NCBI GenBank assembly: GCA_049578505.1
Contig: JBAUMC010000084.1
Location: forward strand, 1-64,000
DNA from: JAGVPT01 sp049578505
GTDB lineage: Bacteria > Bacteroidota > Ignavibacteria > UBA10030 > UBA8401
DNA length: 64,000 nucleotides
Direction: 5' to 3'
In this document: positions 57,840 through 64,000 of the stretch, in pieces
Position numbering within the stretch: the first letter of the stretch is position 1
Layout: every line of letters starts with the position of its first letter
Notes under the pieces: model-generated
What the model saw: only the letters and a program-made list of their open reading frames with translations
Databases searched by the model: none
Told to the model about the DNA's origin: nothing
Program-made: the position numbers and the translations under genes

Positions 57840-58814
57840 TCAATCTTTGTGTTGTTTCGAGTGCTTCGTGGATTGGTTCTTTTTCTTTTTTTCAGCATAC
57901 GCCTGTGCAGCATCTCGCACCCAGGCACCGTCGGCATCGGCCGTCCGGCGTGCGCTCATCCTCTCTTTATTGCATGGACCGTTCCCCTTGATGACATCGT
58001 AAAATTCATTCCAGTTAATTTGCCCAAAAGACCAGGAGCCTTTCTTTTCATCGAAGCGAAGCTCGGGATCCGGCAAAGTGAGGTTCGCCGCTTTCGCCTG
58101 CGGAACAGTGATATCGACGAAACGCTGGCGCAATTCGTCGTTGCCATGCAGTTTTATTTTCCATCGGAGAAGGTCCGCGCTGTTCGGCGAATTTGAATCG
58201 GGAGGACCGAACATCATCAATGACGGCCACCACCAGCGGTTCACAGCTTCTTGAACCATCGCTCTCTGTTCCGGCATTCCGGAAGAAAGGGTAACGACGA
58301 TTTCGTATCCCTGTCTTTTATGGAAATTTTCTTCCTTGCAGATGCGAAGGTTTGCGCGGGAGTACGGACCGTATGAACACTTCGCCAACATTGTCTGGTT
58401 CACGATTGCAGCGCCGTCTACAAACCAGCCGATAACGCCGACGTCCGCCCAGGAGAGTGTTGGGTAGTTAAATATGTGAGAGTACTTTGCCTTCCCGGCC
58501 AACAACGCTTCGATCATATCACGTCGGCCAACGCCGAGTGTTTCGGCAGCGCAATAAAGATAAAGTCCATGCCCTGCTTCGTCCTGCACTTTAGCCAGCA
58601 GGGCCATTTTCCTCCGCAAGTTCGGAGCCCTTGTAATCCAGTTTCCTTCCGGCAGCATACCAACGATCTCAGAATGCGCATGCTGTGAAATCATTCGTAC
58701 AAGCTGTTGCCGATATCGCTCCGGCATCCAGTCCTTTGGCTCGATTTTTTCGCCCCGGTTAATGCGCTCTTCGAAATGTGCAAGCAGGGCCTGCTGGTCT
58801 TTTAGGTCGGGCAT
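57840..58814 (-). CDS. paaA: phenylacetyl-CoA epoxidase catalytic subunit PaaA
   Basis: About 324 residues from ATG 58814 ('MPDLKDQQALLAHFEERINRGEKIEPKDWMPERYR'); the in-frame upstream codon at 58919 is not conserved. The diiron ligands lie in 'MISQHAHSEIVG', 'KVQDEAGHGLYLY' and 'ICKEENFHKRQG' motifs of the ferritin-like fold. PaaA inserts one oxygen atom in the ring of phenylacetyl-CoA and needs electrons from PaaE, which is not in the window. Confidence 0.93.
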   Translation of the reverse strand: MPDLKDQQALLAHFEERINRGEKIEPKDWMPERYRQQLVRMISQHAHSEIVGMLPEGNWITRAPNLRRKMALLAKVQDEAGHGLYLYCAAETLGVGRRDMIEALLAGKAKYSHIFNYPTLSWADVGVIGWFVDGAAIVNQTMLAKCSYGPYSRANLRICKEENFHKRQGYEIVVTLSSGMPEQRAMVQEAVNRWWWPSLMMFGPPDSNSPNSADLLRWKIKLHGNDELRQRFVDITVPQAKAANLTLPDPELRFDEKKGSWSFGQINWNEFYDVIKGNGPCNKERMSARRTADADGAWVRDAAQAYAEKKKKNQSTKHSKQHKD

Positions 58815-59005
58815 ATTCTGTATAGGCAAATTTGAGGTGGTATGTACGAAACTACTTAATTGCCCTCTCAAAAACAAGATACCGACGTTACATTTTACTT
58901 CGGACATCTCCTGAAACAAGATGGTGCCGTTGCCTTTCTACCAACCTTTAGGTATTATTCTGCCGCAGGGCGCGTTTGAAACGTCGCCCTCACACTTTAC
59001 TCAAA

Positions 59006-59061
59006 TTTACAACCTAGAACCTAGAACCTAGGACTTAGAACTCAGGACTTAGGACATACTT
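59006..59061. repeat. heptad repeat locus 7, upstream of the 3-hydroxyacyl-CoA dehydrogenase
   Basis: Eight consecutive heptads without interruption: TTTACAA, CCTAGAA, CCTAGAA, CCTAGGA, CTTAGAA, CTCAGGA, CTTAGGA, CATACTT. They end nine bases before the ATG at 59071, leaving no ordinary ribosome-binding site. No inverted partner is nearby. Confidence 0.85.
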
Positions 59062-59070
59062 CTTCAAAAC

Positions 59071-59919
59071 ATGTCTCTTTCAATTGGAATTGTTGGAGTC
59101 GGAACAATGGGAACTGGCATCGCTCGCGTTGCCGCTCTCAACATGTTCAACGTCTCCCTTTACGACATCAATGAAACGGTTGTCCTCAACGGCATTGCCC
59201 GCATTAGATCCGAGATGAAGAAAAGCGTTGAAAAGCAAAAACTTACGCAGGACGAAATGAACAATGCGATGCCGCGCATCCACGCCCGCACCAAACTTTC
59301 CGACCTGGGCCATTGCGACATTGTGATTGAAGCGGTTCTTGAGGACCTTCGGATAAAGAAAGACCTCTTCAGGCATCTTGAAGCAGACGTAAGGCCGGAG
59401 ACCATTCTTGCCACGAACACCTCATCGCTTTCCATTACCGCCATCGCGGCGGGAGTGAAAAGACCTGATCGCGTTGTGGGGCTCCATTTTTTCAATCCGG
59501 TGCACTTGATGAAGCTCGTTGAGGTGGTGAGGGGAGCACAAACATCCGAAGAAACAATGGAACGGGGAATAGAGTTTGGGGAAAAAATTGGAAAAACATG
59601 CGTGCGAGTAAAAGATACTCCCGGCTTTATTGTGAATCGCGTCGCACGTCCGTTCTATGGCGAGGCGCTCCGGATTTTAGGGGAAGGGATTGCATCGGCG
59701 GAAGATATCGACCGCATCGTGAAAGGCGAAGGGGGATTCACTATGGGTCCGTTTGAACTGATGGACTTGATCGGCATTGATGTGAACCTTGCCGTGACGC
59801 AGTCCGTCTACGAACAATTCTTCAACGACCCGCGCTACCGTCCGCATCCGATTCAGCGTCAGATGGTTGATGCGGGAAAGCTCGGCAGAAAAAGCGGAAA
59901 AGGGTTTTACACCTATTGA
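59071..59919 (+). CDS. paaH: 3-hydroxyacyl-CoA dehydrogenase, NAD-binding and C-terminal domains (PaaH first half)
   Basis: A 282-residue dehydrogenase of the Hbd/PaaH type: NAD loop 'IGIVGVGTMGTGIARVAA', active-site 'ATNTSSLSITAIA', 'GLHFFNPVHLMKLVEVV' (catalytic His) and the C-terminal 'KDTPGFIVNRVARPFYGEALRI', 'FTMGPFELMDLIGIDVN', ending 'GKLGRKSGKGFYTY'. It oxidises 3-hydroxyadipyl-CoA in the paa route or 3-hydroxybutyryl-CoA in general. PaaH of E. coli is about twice as long; here the second half is the next gene. Confidence 0.85.
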   Translation: MSLSIGIVGVGTMGTGIARVAALNMFNVSLYDINETVVLNGIARIRSEMKKSVEKQKLTQDEMNNAMPRIHARTKLSDLGHCDIVIEAVLEDLRIKKDLFRHLEADVRPETILATNTSSLSITAIAAGVKRPDRVVGLHFFNPVHLMKLVEVVRGAQTSEETMERGIEFGEKIGKTCVRVKDTPGFIVNRVARPFYGEALRILGEGIASAEDIDRIVKGEGGFTMGPFELMDLIGIDVNLAVTQSVYEQFFNDPRYRPHPIQRQMVDAGKLGRKSGKGFYTY

Positions 59920-60638
59920 ACTTGCCCAAAAAAAATCATCTCTCAGCATTCATCGTCGGCGATGATTCGCTCGTTGCTGAATATTCCGACATCGCTGCCG
60001 CCTCAAACTATGTCATTATTTCTCCAGATAAAATTAACAGCCTTAAACCGATTGCTGGAAAAATCTCTATCGCTGTAGAGCTGAGCAATCTCGACCTCGA
60101 CCGGAAGAAAAGGAATCTGGCAGCGATGGATAAAGCCCTGCCTGAAACAACTGCCATCCTTAGTTCTTCGGTCGTATGGTCCGTTCTTGATCAAGCGCAA
60201 TGGGTAGCGATGAAACACCGGCTTGTCGGTATAGCTGCGCTGCCGACATTGATTAGCAATTCTGTTGTAGAGGTTTCGCCTTCCATATATACGAACGAAT
60301 CAGCAGTTGATGTTGCACGGAGATTTTTTGCATCAGTAAAAAAGGATATCGCAATCGTCCAGGACAGGGTTGGGATGGTGATGCCGAGAATTCTATGTCA
60401 GATTATCAACGAAGCGATGTTTGCGGTGCAGCAAGATGTTGCGGCCCCCAAGGATCTCGACACGGCGATGAAACTCGGGATGAATTTCCCTTCGGGGCCT
60501 TTAGAATGGGGGGAAAAAATCGGATTCAAGCATGTATACGCAGTTCTCGACGCAGTGTACGCTGATCTGGGGGAAGAACGTTATCGTATTTGTCCGCTGC
60601 TGAAGGAAATTGCTGTGACAGGAAAATTTTGGGGATGA
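59916..60638 (+). CDS. PaaH-type second half: degenerate Rossmann plus 3HCDH C-terminal domain
   Basis: A 240-residue protein from TTG 59916, overlapping the previous stop codon (TTGA). The N-terminal part resembles a Rossmann fold that has lost the GxGxxG loop ('SAFIVGDDSLVAEYSDIA'). The C-terminal part is 3HCDH-like: 'DRVGMVMPRILCQIINEAMFAVQQDVAAPKDLDTAMKLGMNFPSGPLEWGEKIGFKHVY'. In long PaaH proteins this duplicated tail is fused to the first half. Here it is a separate, translationally coupled chain that probably pairs with the active subunit. Confidence 0.75.
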   Translation: MNLPKKNHLSAFIVGDDSLVAEYSDIAAASNYVIISPDKINSLKPIAGKISIAVELSNLDLDRKKRNLAAMDKALPETTAILSSSVVWSVLDQAQWVAMKHRLVGIAALPTLISNSVVEVSPSIYTNESAVDVARRFFASVKKDIAIVQDRVGMVMPRILCQIINEAMFAVQQDVAAPKDLDTAMKLGMNFPSGPLEWGEKIGFKHVYAVLDAVYADLGEERYRICPLLKEIAVTGKFWG

Positions 60639-60646
60639 AATATTCG

Positions 60647-60677
60647 GCCATCCGATTGCTTTAGGCAATCGGATGGC
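60647..60677. repeat. REP hairpin upstream of the RAYT gene
   Basis: GCCATCCGATTGC (60647-60659) and GCAATCGGATGGC (60665-60677), perfect 13-bp arms with the loop TTTAG. Confidence 0.8.
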
Positions 60678-60700
60678 TGACCTATAATCGGGGGGGAACA

Positions 60701-61276
60701 ATGAAATATCGTGACAGCTGTTATTACCATGTCTACAATCGGGGATCACGAAAAGGGAACATCTTTTTTTCAAAAGAAAATTACGATTATTTCCTCCGAC
60801 TTGTTAAAGCCAACTCTAATAAATATTCGACTTCAATTATTGCATGTTGTCTGATGCCGAATCATTATCACCTGTTGCTTTTTCAACGAGAAGGCGGAAG
60901 TATTTCAAAGACGCTGCAAACAACGCTCAATTCTTATGTGCAAGCCGTTAACAAAAGGTATAAATTCAGCGGTTCTCTATTTCAAGGTAAAGTAAAATCC
61001 ATCCTAGTTGAAAGAGACAAATACCTAGTTCATCTTGTGCGGTATATTCATTTAAATCCCGTTAAGGCAAAGCTTGCCCTCTCTCCCATTCAATGGGAGT
61101 ATTCAGACTATTCGCGTTGGGTGGAAAACGGCAAGCCATCCGATAGCTTAAAGCTATCGGATGGCTTTATTGGTTTGCGAAATTCGTATTTCGGCGGGGG
61201 AAATAATTACCGAGAGTTCGTTGAAGGGTATGATTACAAGGCCGTTGGAACGTTTACGAAATATTTTCTCGAATGA
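60701..61276 (+). CDS. REP-associated tyrosine transposase (RAYT, IS200-like)
   Basis: A 191-residue Y1/HUH endonuclease. The start 'RDSCYYHVYNRGSRKGNIFFSKENYDYFL' is the family opening; the metal-binding HUH motif is H55-Y-H57 in 'LMPNHYHLLL' and the catalytic tyrosine is probably Y79 in 'TLQTTLNSYVQAVNKRY'; 'GSLFQGKVKSILVE' and 'YIHLNPVKA' follow. RAYTs cut and join single-stranded REP palindromes. Three palindromes lie at this gene, one of them inside the coding sequence at residues 145-156. All key residues are intact. Confidence 0.9.
   Translation: MKYRDSCYYHVYNRGSRKGNIFFSKENYDYFLRLVKANSNKYSTSIIACCLMPNHYHLLLFQREGGSISKTLQTTLNSYVQAVNKRYKFSGSLFQGKVKSILVERDKYLVHLVRYIHLNPVKAKLALSPIQWEYSDYSRWVENGKPSDSLKLSDGFIGLRNSYFGGGNNYREFVEGYDYKAVGTFTKYFLE
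61133..61167. repeat. REP hairpin within the RAYT coding sequence
   Basis: Perfect 17-bp arms: AAGCCATCCGATAGCTT (61133-61149), one base A, then AAGCTATCGGATGGCTT (61151-61167). It encodes residues K145 to F156 in frame. Confidence 0.85.
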
Positions 61277-61282
61277 AGAGAA

Positions 61283-61311
61283 CGATCTGATTGCTTAAAG
61301 CAATCAGATCG
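61283..61311. repeat. REP hairpin downstream of the RAYT gene
   Basis: CGATCTGATTGCTT (61283-61296), A, AAGCAATCAGATCG (61298-61311), perfect 14-bp arms. It has the same GCTTAAAGC centre as the internal copy. It lies between the RAYT stop and the convergent amidase. Confidence 0.8.
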
Positions 61312-61318
61312 CTTCCCC

Positions 61319-62983
61319 TCAACCTCCCTCTTTCAATGTCTTCTCGTATGCCGTTTTGTAATCCCGTATAGCATTAAGGACACATTCTGCGACGACTTGT
61401 TGCCCGCTTGGACTGCGCAGGAACATTTCATCTTTCCGGTTAGAGAGATACCCTGTCTCGATGAGCACGTTCGGCATCGAGGCGCCGACGAGCACATAGA
61501 AGCCCGCTTGCTTTACACCGTGACTTGCGGATGATAACTTCTTCCCCATTTCATCTTGAAGGAGTGAGGCAAATTGTTCGCTCTGGCGGACATAAGCGCT
61601 TTGCGCCATAGTCAAAATAATAAAATTCTCCGGTGTAATATCCTGGTAGCGGTCCTGATAATCCTGTTCCAAACGAACGACTGCATTTTCCTTTTGGGCG
61701 ATTTTGATGGCGTCTTCCGTTTTGCCGGGACGGAGCAAATAAATTTCAAATCCGTTTGTCGGTGAAGGCTTTTGTTCAAGGGAATTGCAATGAATGCTGA
61801 TGAACAATTTTCCCTGGTTTTCGTTGGCGATTTGCCCTCTTTTGTATAATTCTATGAACCGATCGGTTTTGCGCGTGTAGACTACCTTGACGTCGGGGAG
61901 CCGTTCCTCGATCAGTTTGCCGAGCTTCAGAACGATCCCAAGCGTAATGTCTTTTTCACGCGTACCGATGGTGCCGAGAGTTCCGGGGTCGTTTCCTCCG
62001 TGTCCCGCATCAAGCACGATGACGTCCAGTTTCCATTTTTTCCGCTGTGAGTCGAGCTGGGTGTGAAGGTCATCCTGCTGTTTCCGAGCCTGTATTGCTG
62101 CTTGATCTTTCTGTTCCTGGTTTGCTTCCTGCTGTTGCCGCTTCCGCTGCGCAGCTAATTCCTTTTTCGATGGAGGTTTCACAGTTTGAATAGAAACAAG
62201 CAGATCGTTGCTCGCTTCATCCTGTACAATTTCCGAAGTAGAAATCTTCTTTTTCAATTTAAACGAGATCTGTGCTGACGTCGGCGATTGAACGGCGAGC
62301 ATTTGCTCAACAACGGGATTCAGCGTATCGGCATTGAGCGCGGCAGTATCGACTCTGACATTCGGCATTGTGACGTACAGCCAATCGTCGTCGCGAATGA
62401 ATCGGTCAGCATCGTGTATTTTCACCGACGAATGGAAGCGGAGAAGGTAGCCGTTTTTCCTGCTTTCCACCGTAACCATGGAAATGTCGAAATGTTTCAG
62501 CAGTCTGGTAGAATCGAATCCAGACAGGCTCATCTCCCGTGCCGTATCTACACCAAGCTCCGTACGGGATATCGAATTGAAGATCGGAAGGAAATAAAGA
62601 AGGGGAGCGTAGAGCGTATCGCCGATGGCATGTGTCGGCAGAGGAAGTTGCAGCGGAGTTTCCTTCCGAGTGGCAAAGTCTGTCACGACGACAAAAGAGT
62701 TCTCGGCCGCCAGCTTAATCTCAGCGCGGCTGAGTTTTACTTCCATCTTCTTCGTCGTCGCATTGTAGAAATAATTTAACCCAAACATGCGCACGAGGTC
62801 CGGGAGTGAAATATACCGTACTCCGTTTATCGTCATGGCGCTGACGTACCTCGATGCAGCGAGATTTTTGAGGACGAAAATTTCCGAGCTGTCTTGCTGC
62901 TGAGCAAGCAACGGAGAACCGTTCAGCACAGGGAAAAATCCCACAACATACAGCATCATATGCCGAAGAGTAATTTTGTTCAT
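61319..62983 (-). CDS. N-acetylmuramoyl-L-alanine amidase
   Basis: A 554-residue secreted enzyme (signal peptide ending about 'GSPLLAQ'). The N-terminal part (about 35-145) has copper-amine-oxidase-N-like repeats ('INGVRYISLPDLVRMFGLNYFYN', 'IGDTLYAPLLYFLPIF'), which bind cell-wall components in related enzymes. A Gln/Lys-rich linker (about 275-315) follows, then Amidase_3 (about 325-545) with zinc ligands in 'VLDAGHGGNDPGTLG', 'ISIHCNS' and the catalytic Glu in 'NVLIETGYLSN'. It cuts the peptide from MurNAc during division. The ATG overlaps the yajQ stop codon. Confidence 0.88.
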   Translation of the reverse strand: MNKITLRHMMLYVVGFFPVLNGSPLLAQQQDSSEIFVLKNLAASRYVSAMTINGVRYISLPDLVRMFGLNYFYNATTKKMEVKLSRAEIKLAAENSFVVVTDFATRKETPLQLPLPTHAIGDTLYAPLLYFLPIFNSISRTELGVDTAREMSLSGFDSTRLLKHFDISMVTVESRKNGYLLRFHSSVKIHDADRFIRDDDWLYVTMPNVRVDTAALNADTLNPVVEQMLAVQSPTSAQISFKLKKKISTSEIVQDEASNDLLVSIQTVKPPSKKELAAQRKRQQQEANQEQKDQAAIQARKQQDDLHTQLDSQRKKWKLDVIVLDAGHGGNDPGTLGTIGTREKDITLGIVLKLGKLIEERLPDVKVVYTRKTDRFIELYKRGQIANENQGKLFISIHCNSLEQKPSPTNGFEIYLLRPGKTEDAIKIAQKENAVVRLEQDYQDRYQDITPENFIILTMAQSAYVRQSEQFASLLQDEMGKKLSSASHGVKQAGFYVLVGASMPNVLIETGYLSNRKDEMFLRSPSGQQVVAECVLNAIRDYKTAYEKTLKEGG

Positions 62984-63480
62984 GACCGGTAATTGGTAAA
63001 TTGAAGTGGAAGGGGAAAATCGAGCGCCTTCAATTTTGCGATGACAGCCTGAAGATCGTCGCGGTCTTTACCCGAAACCCGTATCTGCTCTTCCATGATT
63101 TGCGCCTGTACCTTCAGCTTTGAGTCCTTGATGACCTTGACGAGGGTTTTCGCATTTTCTTTATCAATTCCAACCAGAAGCGTAATTTTCTGACGCGCCG
63201 TTCCGCCGCCGGCTTCTTCCACTGGACCGTATTTTAACGATTTGAGATGAATGCCGCGTTTGATGAACTTGTTTTGGAGGACATCTACGACGCTCTTAAG
63301 GGTAAACTCATTGAGCGAGCTGACGGTTACTATCTTTTCTTTTTGGTCGAAATTGATTGTTGACTTAGAATCTTTCAGGTCGTAGCGTTGTGCCACTTCT
63401 TTTTGGGCCTGGTTGAGGGCGTTGTCGACTTCTTGCATGTTAACTTCGGAAACGATATCGAACGAATTCTGCTGTGCCAT
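62980..63480 (-). CDS. yajQ: YajQ-family nucleotide-binding protein
   Basis: A 166-residue protein of two ferredoxin-like domains: 'SFDIVSEVNMQEVDNALNQAQKEVAQRYDLKDSKSTI' opens the first, 'IDKENAKTLVKVIKDSKLKVQAQIMEEQIRVSGKDRDDLQAVI' forms the second. Members bind nucleotides or cyclic di-GMP and can act on transcription. Four-base overlap with the amidase gene and a three-base gap to the dehydrogenase upstream suggest one operon. Confidence 0.9.
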   Translation of the reverse strand: MAQQNSFDIVSEVNMQEVDNALNQAQKEVAQRYDLKDSKSTINFDQKEKIVTVSSLNEFTLKSVVDVLQNKFIKRGIHLKSLKYGPVEEAGGGTARQKITLLVGIDKENAKTLVKVIKDSKLKVQAQIMEEQIRVSGKDRDDLQAVIAKLKALDFPLPLQFTNYRS

Positions 63481-63483
63481 AAT

Positions 63484-64000
63484 CTATATGGTATCCAGTG
63501 TCTCGATGATTACATCTCGCGTTTTGAGTTTCGCGATTAACGGCTCTGCGGGAACGATTTCTTCTGCCGTAAAAACGCCCCTCCGGGAAACTGTCCCGTC
63601 CAGCAATAATTGTGCAATGATTGAAGTAGGAAAGGAAGTCGTGCGCATCATTGCCGTCATCGAATTTTTCTTGTCGAAGAGATCGATGAGCCGGTATGAA
63701 AGCTGCTTCTTCTCCCCGTTTTGTATTCCACGGGCTGAAACCAGAAGCAGCACTACATCCGGTTCGTTAAATGTAAGACGTTTTTTGAGTAATTCCAAAA
63801 ACAATTCTCGCATTGTTACAAGATTGCTTCCAAGTGTCAGCGGCTCATTACCCGCAAAACCGATGTCAAACAGCGGTTTAATTTTTTCGCAATGGCCGGA
63901 ATAACGAATTGTCTTGTATTCAAGCGATTGTACTTTTTTTTCCAGCAATTGCGGGAGCCGTGATGCGCCCCCGCCCGTGTGGAAGGCTTCCAAATTTTCA
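63484..64000 (-). CDS. saccharopine dehydrogenase-like protein, C-terminal part
   Basis: Partial: the frame is open to the window edge at 64000, so the start lies beyond. The 170 visible residues ('ENLEAFHTGGGASRLPQLLEKKVQSLEYKTIRYSGHCEKI...' in parts) match the C-terminal half of Lys9/LysDH-type saccharopine or lysine dehydrogenases, including 'KTIRYSGHCEKI' and 'SYRLIDLFDKKNSMTAMMRTTSFPTSIIAQLL'. It is the first visible gene of an operon with yajQ and the amidase. Substrate specificity cannot be judged without the NAD domain. Confidence 0.82.
   Translation of the reverse strand, partial: ENLEAFHTGGGASRLPQLLEKKVQSLEYKTIRYSGHCEKIKPLFDIGFAGNEPLTLGSNLVTMRELFLELLKKRLTFNEPDVVLLLVSARGIQNGEKKQLSYRLIDLFDKKNSMTAMMRTTSFPTSIIAQLLLDGTVSRRGVFTAEEIVPAEPLIAKLKTRDVIIETLDTI

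Noticed and set aside
59006..59061. CRISPR array.
   Set aside because: Units are 7 bp and contiguous, with no spacers and no cas genes in the window.

Overview
The window looks like a chromosomal segment of a Gram-negative bacterium of the Bacteroidota/Chlorobiota (FCB) superphylum, most probably close to the Ignavibacteria. This is inferred from gene content: lipoproteins and beta-barrel proteins with FCB-style signal peptides, a Por/FlgD-like C-terminal module, a DUF2723 membrane protein, a YaiO-type porin and GlnE beside AmtB. Lipid A/LPS genes (kdsB, heptosyltransferase-like GT9) show an outer membrane. An oxygen-dependent phenylacetyl-CoA epoxidase and c-type cytochromes suggest a respiring heterotroph. 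Promoters with good -35/-10 hexamers (for example in front of rplU) look like ordinary sigma-70 type.

Layout. 1-4230: a lipoprotein, a small barrel-like protein, a 2-hydroxyacid dehydrogenase and a TPR protein, then 650 bp holding two MITE-like palindromes back to back. 4235-14807: one co-directional block of receiver protein, membrane HEAT protein, processive GT2, hybrid histidine kinase with HPt, LTA-synthase-like enzyme with TPRs and YaiO/PgaA-like porin; I read it as a dedicated exopolysaccharide synthesis, decoration and export system with its own phosphorelay. 14949-15224: tRNA-Glu and tRNA-His. 15441-21567: PAP2 phosphatase-ksgA, a NarL-type regulator, two exported proteins and an acyl ligase. 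21977-24455: a complete IS1-family element with 20-bp inverted repeats, 8-bp target duplication and at least three passenger genes. 24537-33941: envelope genes (GT2, GT9, GT4, methyltransferase, M48 protease, plsC), then gatC, kdsB and pyrG. 34092-39805: beta-CASP nuclease, a large exported protein, an RsbW-like kinase, mdh, rpmA, rplU. 40533-42511: a cytochrome c pair. 42807-51470: dgt, amtB, DUF2723 protein, glnE. 51617-60638: a phenylacetate (paa) catabolic region. 60701-64000: a REP-associated transposase with its palindromes, a cell-wall amidase, a YajQ protein and a saccharopine dehydrogenase-like gene cut by the window edge.

The intergenic DNA is the most unusual part. Seven loci carry degenerate tandem repeats whose sequence differs from place to place but whose period is always 7 bp; several are folded as inverted pairs, and several run directly into start or stop codons (including the TTG start of kdsB). 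A second family of palindromic repeats has termini resembling those of the IS1-family element, so they look like non-autonomous derivatives. A third set is the REP hairpins around the RAYT gene, one of which lies inside its own coding sequence.
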